Shown here: one piece after another, positions 56,331 through 64,000 of the stretch
How positions within the stretch are numbered: the first letter of the stretch is position 1
Layout of the letters: each line of letters begins with the position of its first letter
NCBI GenBank assembly: GCA_030674185.1
Contig: CM060308.1
Coordinates: 34,573,589-34,637,588 of the forward strand
DNA length: 64,000 bases
From: Monoplex corrugatus
Lineage: Eukaryota > Mollusca > Gastropoda > Littorinimorpha > Ranellidae
Direction of reading: 5' to 3'
Position numbers and translations under genes: made by a program
The notes under the pieces: generated by a model
What the model saw: only the letters and a program-made list of their open reading frames with translations
The model's database searches: none
What the model was told of the DNA's origin: nothing

Positions 56331-57464
56331 ACCCCCTCCCCGACGAAAGCAAAGTGCAGTATAAATACAGTCAGTAACAGTGTGATGTTGACGTCTGTGT
56401 TTGTCTCAAGCCTTTACGTTCTGACTTCTCCATCTCTTTTTCCCCACCTCATCCGCCCCTCCATCAAAGTAAGGTGCAGTAAACATACAGCTAAATGTCG
56501 ATTGGTAGAAATACTGGCACACATCTGTCTATGTATCAGCCTTTTGACTTCCTCCCCCATCTCTTATACACAGATCTCTTCCCAATCAAAATAAAGTGCA
56601 GTTCGAATACGGGTTGATACTGACTGTTAGAAATGCTGGCATATATCAGCCTTTATGGTCCATTTCTCTTTCACCTCCCCACCACATCAAAGCAAAATGC
56701 GGTACAAATACAGTTTTATGTTAAACTAGTAGAAATGCTGGCACATTATCTGTATTTGTATCGGCCTTTGGCAGGGGTGGGAACTCTCCTTTAGCAGGGG
56801 TGGGAACTCTCCTGGGATCCAATGATTTCCAAAGCAGATAGAATCAATTTCTTTATAGACTGCATGGGCCCTTTCTGTAAAAAAAATTCCACAGAACGAC
56901 TTTGCAAACTCAGTCCTCGAACTGGACCATTCTCACTCAGCACTTTCTGGTAAGATAGCATCATCTCCACCTGACAGGATATCGTACAGAATTTCGACAA
57001 AAGTTGTGTTAGAATTATTGGGGATGGGAATGGATAGAAAAAAGGTTTAAAATCCTTTTAGATGGGAGTGGATAGAAAAAAATAATAATTGGCAAAGAAA
57101 TGTTACATGTATGATATGATATATAATAATGTGATTTAATGTTTGCTTGTATACCAATTAAACAGTGCAGAATATACCTTTATGCTATAAGCGCTATGTG
57201 TGTCTGAGTTGATGCCCGAAGATGCCCCAGTCTGCACAGATTTTAATCGCTCAGAAATATTTGGGGAGAGCATGCCCTGGACCCTCTACATTTCCTCAGT
57301 TTTTTTGTATTCAGCTATTACCACCCCTGCTCCATACCCTGACCTCCTTCTCCCTCTCTTTCAACCCCGTTTTCCCGATCAAAACAAAATGCAATACAAA
57401 TACAGTTTCATGTTGACTGATAGAAATACTGGCACACATTTGTGTTTGTATTAGCCTTTGAACT

Positions 57465-58135
57465 CTCTCCTGCTTTTTTCCTCCACCCCTCCTCCTTTTT
57501 CTTTTTTTTCTTTTTTTTTTTTTTAGACCAAACTCATGGTCACTTAACTTTCCGATGAATATCTTCATAATGTAAAAGAAACAAATATCTAAGTTTGCCC
57601 ATTTCTTTATTGTTGCTGTATCTTTATATTCGTCTTGAATTTTTTTAAACCAAAGTGACTGCCAGCGTTCACAAGCAAATAGGAACCACAAACACGAAAA
57701 TGGAATGAGAACATGAACTGGACATGTGTAGTAGACCTACTGTATGCGTAATAATGTGATTTTAATGACCTGTGTAGTGGTAATAGTAGCAGTGACCCGA
57801 GAAAGATGTGGACCTTGTGATTTCTTAAGTCCCATTTTTATTTTCTTCATATTTGATTTTGTCTTTTGAATAGATTCTTTCTTACAATTCTTCGGCGGTT
57901 TCCCGCCCCCCCCCCACCCCCCTTTTGCCTTGTCCAAAGAATCAGGGCTCCAGTTTGTCAAGACACTAGTAGGAAAAATAAAAATGTAAAATATATGCAG
58001 GAATGTGTATCCATATGTGAAAATATTTGTGCATTTTGGGGGGCATATGTAGATGGTTAAATTTGTATATGCACGTGAACAATGTGATATTTTTAGAAGT
58101 TTGCTGTTATTATCAAGTGAGAATAAAGCACAGCT
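57465..58135. other. no gene recognised
   Basis: Contains T- and C-runs (57505-57525, 57905-57920) and AT-rich sequence; no motif. Confidence 0.5.
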
Positions 58136-58139
58136 ATAT

Positions 58140-58369
58140 TTATGCATGTGTGTTTAGGTTTGTTTTTCAGTCCTCCTGGTGATAAGCTGGGCGAGATGAC
58201 CAACGCCAGGAGCGTATCCTTAGATTATTTCTGTGAATGCAATGATGTGTGCCTAATTTTTCTTTTCTGGTTTTCTTTTGTCATGATCTTGAATGTGTTT
58301 CGATGTGTGTTTTGTTTGAGACCTTTATAGCCGCCCTGATATGGCTCTGAGCAGTCGGCTGGGTTTTAA
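58140..58369 (+). mobile_element. 560-bp retroposon (S560), 3' half, interrupted
   Basis: GTCCTCCTGGTGATAAGCTG, CCGCCCTGATATGGCTCTGA, GCAGTCGGCTGGGTTTTAA, then broken by the TTAA element; it resumes at 63422 with TTAAACATGTAATGATAATG. Confidence 0.85.
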
Positions 58370-58384
58370 CCTTTACCGTACGTC

Positions 58385-58745
58385 GCCTAAAATTTTGCGT
58401 CCCGTACGTCGTGGGTATTTAGCGACCCATGCTTTTTAATGAAGGAACGATCCGTTCCCGTACGCCGTGGGTCTGCAGCGACCCATACTATAATATGAAG
58501 GAACGATCCGTTCCCGTACGCCGTGGGTCTGCAGCGACCCATACTGTAATATGAAGGAACGATCCGTTCCCGTACGCCGTGGGTCTGCAGCGACCCATGC
58601 TATTATATGAAGGAACGATCCGTTCCCGTACGCCGTGGGTCTGCAGCGACCCATGCTATTATATGAAGGAACGATCCGTTCCCGTACGCCGTGGGTCTGC
58701 AGCGACCCATACTATTATTATATGAAGGAACCATCGAGGCTGTGT
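58385..58745. repeat. 56-bp subterminal tandem array with hairpins
   Basis: Five units of 56 bp (starts about 58441, 58497, 58553, 58609, 58665), each with GAACGATCCGTTC, CCCGTACGCCG and the hairpin TGGGTCTGCAGCGACCCA, plus one diverged unit on each side. GAACGATCCGTTC is itself nearly palindromic. Confidence 0.95.
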
Positions 58746-58827
58746 GTAGTTGAATCTGCAGCGACTCTTACTATTATATGAAGGAATAAAGTGTCACTGT
58801 ACGATGTTTGTCTCCATCTATCCGCAT

Positions 58828-58862
58828 TCTCTCTCTCTCTCTCTCTCTCTCCCTCCTTCTCC

Positions 58863-58905
<43 letters not shown>
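58828..58905. repeat. (CT)n microsatellite
   Basis: Two CT runs separated by CCCTCCTTCTCCTGTTT. Confidence 0.95.
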
Positions 58906-58907
<2 letters not shown>

Positions 58908-59261
58908 GCTGTATAAGCACCACCCATTTTCTTCAGAAATGCTGAAATGTGTGATAAATTTTGAAAGCAGCCTGGATTTTTTTCCCCTCCTTGTTGTAGG
59001 CTAATTGGTGTAGGCCTAGATCTAGATGATATCTGGGGGAGGGGGGAATGATTTTTTAGCTTACAGTGTGTGTGCGCGAAATCTGACGTATAAACGATAT
59101 TTAAAAAAGAATAAAAAGTTGCACTCCTCGTAATGTCGTCATTAAATGACGTATGTGTGTCTACAATCTGACCCAACAAATTTTCGGAAGCAGAAATCGC
59201 TCATTCACTTGGAGCGTCGTGTGTACTCTCATCAGTTTTCATGAGTGAAGCATATGATGTA

Positions 59262-59367
59262 ATAATATAATAATTACAATATTTATATAGCGCAAAATCT
59301 TGATAAAATCAAATCTAAGCGCTGAAGCAGACACACACGCAAGCACGCACGCACGCACGCACACACA

Positions 59368-59421
<54 letters not shown>

Positions 59422-61320
59422 ACACACATACACACACACGCATGGCTATAAATGGGAGGAAAGAATAAAAGCAATAAAAGCAAGAATAAAAGCAATGGAA
59501 AATTAAAGAGAGCATAGCATATACAATTATATATTATAACCATGTGATTCCCTCCGAGCGGAGACAGGCTGCAGAGGGGGGGGGGGGGGGGGGGGGGGGG
59601 TTGAGTGAAGTTAGGATTTTATGCGGAGGAGAAAAGGTGAGTTTTGAGAGCGGACTTGAAGGAGACAAAAGTAGGTTGCTGACGGACTGAGAGAGGAAGT
59701 TTGTTCCAGGAGAGTGGACCAGAAACAGAGAAGGCTCATGGACCATAGGTATTCAGCTTAGTGCGTGGAAAGCGAAAAGTCAGAGGATCGGAGGCAGAGC
59801 GGAGGGTACGTGAGGGAACGTAGATCTCAAGTAGGCTTGACAGGTAATCGGGGGCTGCGTTATTGAGGCTTTTGTAGCACATGGTGTCTAGTTTGTACTG
59901 TATGCGCTTTGATACAGGGAGCCAGTGAAGTTGTGCCAGGAGAGGAGATATGTGGTCAGCTTTTTTCTTTTTGAGTACAAGGCGTACAGCATTGTTTTGA
60001 AAGCGCTGTAGGATGTGAATGGTGGAGGCAGGAAGACCAGACAGGAGTGAATTGCAATAGTCAATGCGAGACATTATGAAGGAGAGAACGAGTTTTGTAG
60101 TTGTTTCGACAGAGAGATACTTCCTGATCAGCCTTATACGATGGAGATGATAGTAGCAGGATCTGGCAGTTTGAGAAACAAAGTTGTTCATGGAGAGGGT
60201 AGAGTCAATGCAGACACCAAGGTTTTTAGCTGAATCAGAAATTGGGACTGATGTGTTACATAATGGGAGAGAAAGAGGAGGCAGCTGAGAAAGTTTCTGA
60301 CGGGTGCCAATGAGGATAGCTTCTGTTTTGTCGTCATTAAGCTGAAGTCTATTGTGTGTCATCCAGTTCTTAATGTCCGAGTAACACTCAGTGGTGCGAG
60401 TCAACAGGCGCTGTATATTATCAGGTGAGTCACTGTCTTGAAGTTGGGTGTCATCAGCATAGAAATGGTGTTTTATAGAGTGGGAGTTGATGATGGTGGA
60501 CAGGGGGGAGGTGTAAAGAGTGAAAAGAACAGGGCCAAGGACAGATCCTTGTGGAACACCACAGGTCAGGTATGCAGGTTGAGAGTAAGTGCCATTGATG
60601 AGAACGGTTTGTTTTCTGTTTGATAGGTATGAAGTGAACCAAGACAGAGCAATGTCAGAGATGCCAAAAGTATGATGAAGTCTAGAAAGGAGAATACCAT
60701 GATCAATGGTATCAAAGGCTGCAGACAGATCAAGGAGTGTGAGGAGAGAGACTTTGCCAGTATCAGTTGCAAGGAGGAGATTGTTGAGAATGTGCAGTAG
60801 GGCAGTTTCAGTGCTATGGCACTGGCGGTAGGCTGACTGGAAAGGATTGAGGAGATTGTTGGCAGACAGGTGAGAGTTCAGCTGGTTGAGGACGACTTTT
60901 TCAAGGAGTTTTGACAAGAAAGAGAGATTAGAGATAGGCCGGTAATTTTTCAGTTCATTTGGGTCTAAATTGTGTTTCTTGAGGAGAGGGTGAACAATAG
61001 CAGACTTGAAAGAATCTGGGACAGTTCCAGTTTGAAGAGAAGTGTTGATGATGTCAGTGATGAATGGGAGGAGAGTAGGGAGACAGTCGGCGTAGAGAGA
61101 ACCTGGAAGAGGATCCAGTTCGCAGGTTTTGAACGACATGGATCTGATTGTGTTGAGAATTTCTTCTTGTGAGACTGGGGTAAAAGTAGTAAGAGGTGTG
61201 CCAGAGAAGGAAGGGTCAGGTGGGCATGGTTGACAGGGTGTCCTGTCAAGCCTGTCACGAAGAGTGATGTAGGCTAAATGTACACTTATTGTTGTGTTGA
61301 GCGAGTGGAATGTGTGCGTG
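59262..61320 (-). mobile_element. L2/CR1-like LINE, copy 2, 5'-truncated
   Basis: ORF2 C-terminal two thirds plus 3' UTR. The 3' end has AGCGCTTAGATTTGATTTTA and GCGCTATATAAATATTG, then an ATTATTAT tail at 59262-59275, as in L2 elements. The UTR is swollen by CA/GCAC repeats (59330-59420) and a 24-G run (59577-59600). 5' end runs into a GT repeat at about 61320. Confidence 0.9.
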
Positions 61321-61331
61321 TGTGTATGCAC
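59619..61331 (-). pseudogene. L2/CR1-like reverse transcriptase, single internal stop
   Basis: 531 residues from HSLNTTISVHL to TKLNTYGP, a TGA at 59736-59738, then 38 more in-frame codons (AFSVSGPLSWNKLPLSVRQQ...) to TAA at 59619. RT motifs are all present: NYRPISNLSFLSKLLEKVV, LLDLSAAFDTIDH (catalytic D), GVPQGSVLGPVLF, FYADDTQL (catalytic DD), LGVCIDSTLS, LHWLPVSKRIQYK. In the copy at 18580-19155 the TGA position is CAC (His), so the stop is a point change. The endonuclease domain is missing through 5' truncation. Confidence 0.9.
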
Positions 61332-61345
61332 GTGTCCGAATCTCT

Positions 61346-61346
<1 letters not shown>

Positions 61347-61377
<31 letters not shown>

Positions 61378-61427
61378 TCGTTCGTTCCTTGATTTAACGT
61401 CTTTTCACTATAAGTGATATTAGACGG

Positions 61428-61508
<81 letters not shown>

Positions 61509-61560
61509 GGTTGTTCTTCCTTTGAATTTAACGTCTTATCTACCACTCAGTGATACTAGG
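61347..61560. repeat. (GT)n microsatellites between two copies of a ~48-bp motif
   Basis: TTCCTTGATTTAACGTCTTT + TCACTATAAGTGATATTAGACG (61384-61426) recurs as TTCCTTTGAATTTAACGTCT + TATCTACCACTCAGTGATAC (61518-61556), each preceded by a GT run. Confidence 0.85.
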
Positions 61561-63145
61561 TGGATCTGAGAATTATTGAAACTGGATTTCTTGTGATACA
61601 AGAAGATTTCATAACTGTTATCTATAACAATTGGTAAATTAGATCATTGCAATATGTGCGGATCAATCCTTTAAAAAATCAAAGGACTATTCCGAAGGGG
61701 ATTTGCCGCTGATAATACTGTGCATCATTGTGTGGGTATTATAAAAGAGTAAGAGAGAGAGAGATAGTTATGAATGCATGTTGGCATAAAACTCGTAAGT
61801 GTTATGTGCATGAACATTTCAATGTAATGCAGTGCAGAAAAAAAAAGTATGAACGTTTGAGTACGTGAATATGGGAGTACAAACAGCCTTCAAAAAAGCG
61901 TTCACACAAAGCAAGCTGATCTAACTACTAAGCAACTAAGACATCTTTCATTCAGCAATTCAACAGTGACAAGAGACAGCGAATGCGATTTCACACCAAT
62001 TTTGTTTACATATTTGCATTCACTTGAGATCACTGAGTAGAAGTAGATAAAAATTATTACGTTCAGCTGATACTGGAAACACATGAGCATGCGTGTCGTG
62101 ACACATTGTCAAATATATGCGGAGACAGGTAGACAAACAGACTTTTCAATATATACAGAGACAGGAAGACAGATTCCACAGCCTATAATCAGAACAATAA
62201 AGAATACGGGCTAACTTGAAGAAATACTATGTTTGTGAACAATAAGCATCTATACAAGTTTGTGAAACAGCAATGTAAAAACTTTGCACATTTTCATATA
62301 TATCTGACAAAGACGAACTGCAGTCCTTCAAGAAATAATGACAAAAATACCTTGGAAATGTGTATAAACCAAATGTACATCAAAACTATAATAGTCCATA
62401 CGCACACTCACACACACACACACACATCACATCACACACACACACATACATACGACGCGTGCATACACACACTGTATGTTAGGATATCACCCACTATTCT
62501 TCAAACTAAACGATTGAAACTGTTCAAATCTGTTGTTACACTGTAAGAATAAACAACAGTGACCACCACTAACCAAACCAGCCTCTTTTAGGAATTCAAT
62601 CTATGAAGACACAGAATACAAACAATAGATCCTACCACTGATCCACCAACAGCGTGGATGGGAAGCTCAGAAGGACAGAGGAGTCCAGATCTGTTTTTAT
62701 GCTCTCCTTTGATTGGATTCTTTTTTCAAACTCTGTCAGTAATGTTTTAGAGGAGACTCGCTTGCTTTTGTTTTCCTTAGCTATCCAGTCACCGTACCCC
62801 TGGGGAGAGCAAGAGAATATATCAAAATATCTCTATATTATCGAACAAAGAGAGAGAGAGAGAGATAAAAGATATTCTCCCTCTCTCTCTCTCCTCTGTA
62901 TAAATGCTAGAAAAGATGGAGAGAGAGAGAGAGAGCAACTGTCCCTGATTATATGGCTCTTCTGAAAAGCCGGCAAGACTCGTAACAAAAGAAATGCAAG
63001 AGACTACCAGAGACTGGTCAGTACACTCCCAGGATGACTGGAATGCTTGGCGCCAAAGAGGAGATAGTTTGCTGGTAACACTTGGGGTGGTGCTCTGCAG
63101 ACCGCGGACGGACAGATCTATTTTTAGATCTGTGATACCAGACAC
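61561..63145. other. interior of TTAA element, no gene recognised
   Basis: AT-rich; CA repeat at 62403-62460, GA repeat 62846-62866 facing CT/GA repeats to 62935. I searched the frames for DDE/piggyBac motifs and saw none. Confidence 0.5.
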
Positions 63146-63147
63146 TT

Positions 63148-63421
63148 TGAAATGTATGGGTCGCTACAGACCCACGAAGTACAACACGGAAGTTTGTTCT
63201 TTGCGAGCATGGGTCTTTTCTGACCCACGACGTACTGGGACATTTGTTGTTTATTTACTCCTTTATTTTTCAACACACACAAATAAGTTTTGGTACAGAT
63301 GTGGGGCAATATTTTATTGACAAAGTCATGAAATTTTGTGAAGGTAGCTTAAAAACTGACTCAGTTATCAAGCGAAAATCACGACTGTGGGTCATTTTAT
63401 ACCCACGGCGTACGGTAAAGG
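63148..63421. repeat. right subterminal hairpin motifs of the TTAA element
   Basis: TGGGTCGCTACAGACCCA + CGAAGTAC, TGGGTCTTTTCTGACCCA + CGACGTAC and TGGGTCATTTTATACCCA + CGGCGTACGG are three diverged inverted versions of the left-end hairpin + GTACG module. Confidence 0.88.
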
Positions 63422-63460
63422 TTAAACATGTAATGATAATGATATTAATTCTTACTCTCT
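63422..63460 (+). mobile_element. S560 retroposon tail, continuation of 58140-58369
   Basis: TTAAACATGTAATGATAATG completes the tail of the S560 copy split by the TTAA element. Confidence 0.8.
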
Positions 63461-63623
63461 CCCTCTTTCCCTCTCTCTTCTCCTTCATCCCCCTCTTTCC
63501 AGATAAGATGAAAGACAACAGTTAAAAACCATGCTCACCATTAACCTTGCAAATCTAATTGCAATTAAAGAAAACCAGACGTAAAATCATGTGTGTGGTG
63601 TGTGGTGTATATATATACGAGTC

Positions 63624-63635
<12 letters not shown>

Positions 63636-63698
<63 letters not shown>

Positions 63699-63706
63699 TG
63701 TGTGTG
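63636..63706. repeat. (GT)n microsatellite
   Basis: GT repeat preceded by a short AT repeat (63607-63635). Confidence 0.95.
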
Positions 63707-63795
63707 ATTAGATGAGGCCTTGTCTTTTTTGTTTAAAAATCTTAGTGCAGCATTGCAGTTGCCGTTTTCTATGTCACGCTGCTCCCTAAGTTTAA

Positions 63796-63980
63796 CCCTT
63801 TGACTCCCGCTTCCTATCTACCAACTGCAAAAACTTAACCTTTTGACTCCATCACCCTGTCCATCAGTTTCCTGCATGAAGCTGGTGGACAGGGTGAGAG
63901 AGTCAAAAGGTTAAGTTTTTGTTTTATGAACTTAGCTTACAACCCAGAGTGCTGCTAGACAGGGTGCGGGAATCCAGGGG
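63796..63980. mobile_element. TTAA-flanked MITE, nested composite copy 2
   Basis: Outer ends CCCTTTGACTCCCGC and rc CCCCTGGATTCCCGC with TTAA at 63792-63795 and 63981-63984. An inner palindrome (63839-63910, CCTTTTGACTCCATCACCCT, TTAA at 63835-63838 and 63911-63914) is inserted in CAAAAACTTAAGTTTTTG. Same design as 15122-15363. Confidence 0.8.
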
Positions 63981-64000
63981 TTAAGAATTTGACTTATCTT

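Larger units (their letters stand above)
50930..57460. repeat. ~120-bp satellite array interrupted by S560 retroposons
   Basis: About 25 units of roughly 115-130 bp with the core CAAATACAGTTTGATGTTGA + CTGGTAGAAATGCTGGCACA + TATCTGTGTTTGTATC, then a pyrimidine-rich segment (CCTCTCTTTCA, CCCCC). Blocks lie at 50930-51175, 51770-52917, 53502-53868, 54430-54805, 55384-55735 and 56330-57460 (the last most diverged). Retroposons in both orientations separate the blocks. No real gene inside. Confidence 0.9.
58370..63421. mobile_element. TTAA-type (piggyBac-like) non-autonomous element, 5.05 kb
   Basis: Ends CCTTTACCGTACGTCG (left) and rc CCTTTACCGTACGCCG (right), flanked by TTAA at 58366-58369 and 63422-63425. 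Removing it restores a continuous S560 retroposon (CTGGGTTTTAAACATGTAAT; compare CTGGACTTTAAACATTGATA at 56304), which fixes the borders. Subterminal arrays with TGGGTC-N6-GACCCA hairpins lie at both ends. No piggyBac transposase is visible; the interior holds an L2 LINE, simple repeats and unassigned DNA. Superfamily is inferred from the TTAA duplication and C-rich end. Confidence 0.85.

Noticed and set aside
58441..58740. CRISPR-like or coding 56-bp array
   Set aside because: No variable spacers; it is the subterminal region of a TTAA element. The 72-aa frame on the minus strand is periodic.
58370..63421. Intact piggyBac transposase inside the TTAA element
   Set aside because: No frame shows the expected motifs; the only long frame is the L2 reverse transcriptase on the minus strand.

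Overview
This window is animal (metazoan) nuclear DNA, most likely from a lophotrochozoan and plausibly a gastropod mollusc. Genes are split by GT-AG introns of up to about 10 kb. The repeats are RTE-clade and L2/CR1-like LINEs, tRNA-derived SINEs with a conserved central domain, PIF/Harbinger, MULE, mariner and TTAA-type DNA transposons, and many CA/GT/GA/AT microsatellites. There are no bacterial operons, rRNA genes or CRISPR arrays. The taxonomic guess is inference from repeat content; the eukaryotic assignment is secure.

Host genes. The clear host gene is a TRAF-family adaptor / RING E3 ligase on the minus strand. I could assemble five consecutive coding exons (20789 down to 645) that splice in frame into RING + TRAF-type zinc fingers. 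The coiled coil and MATH domain lie off the left edge. Introns 1-4 hold almost everything else in the first 20.6 kb: an RTE LINE (841-2175), a complete Harbinger transposon (3503-6781), a 33-bp satellite (6785-7872), a second RTE (7875-9340), a 560-bp retroposon, TTAA MITEs, a third RTE carrying a MITE, an L2 LINE and a 26-bp minisatellite. A possible PLAC8-like first coding exon (49199-49360) is the only other host-gene candidate, with low confidence.

21-36 kb: SINE, decayed mariner transposase, RTE fragments, L1 fragment, an unnamed dispersed repeat ('R500'), a decayed L2 LINE split by a long-inverted-repeat (foldback) element, a second copy of the CAGGGCTT MITE, and a 2.2-kb RTE copy that keeps its 5' endonuclease end but lacks its 3' end. 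34-50 kb: orphan last exon of a second Harbinger transposase, degenerate satellite, a MULE transposon encoding a FLYWCH-MULE transposase broken by one stop and one frameshift, R500 copies, RTE fragments including a snap-back hairpin, and a TTAA MITE. 50.9-57.5 kb: a ~120-bp tandem satellite punctuated by 560-bp retroposons in alternating orientation, part of it duplicated as a ~1.88-kb higher-order unit. 58.37-63.42 kb: a 5.05-kb TTAA-flanked (piggyBac-like) non-autonomous element with hairpin-rich subterminal repeats, inserted in a 560-bp retroposon and itself carrying a nearly intact L2 LINE.

How the parts relate. Three items stand out. (1) The Harbinger element encodes transposase (+) and MADF DNA-binding protein (-) whose exons are mutually nested in each other's introns. 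(2) The TTAA element has TGGGTC-N6-GACCCA hairpins at both ends and an empty site that can be read from paralogous copies. (3) Small TTAA palindromic MITEs occur at several sites, twice as the same nested composite. Family names are by motif recognition only; no database search was possible.
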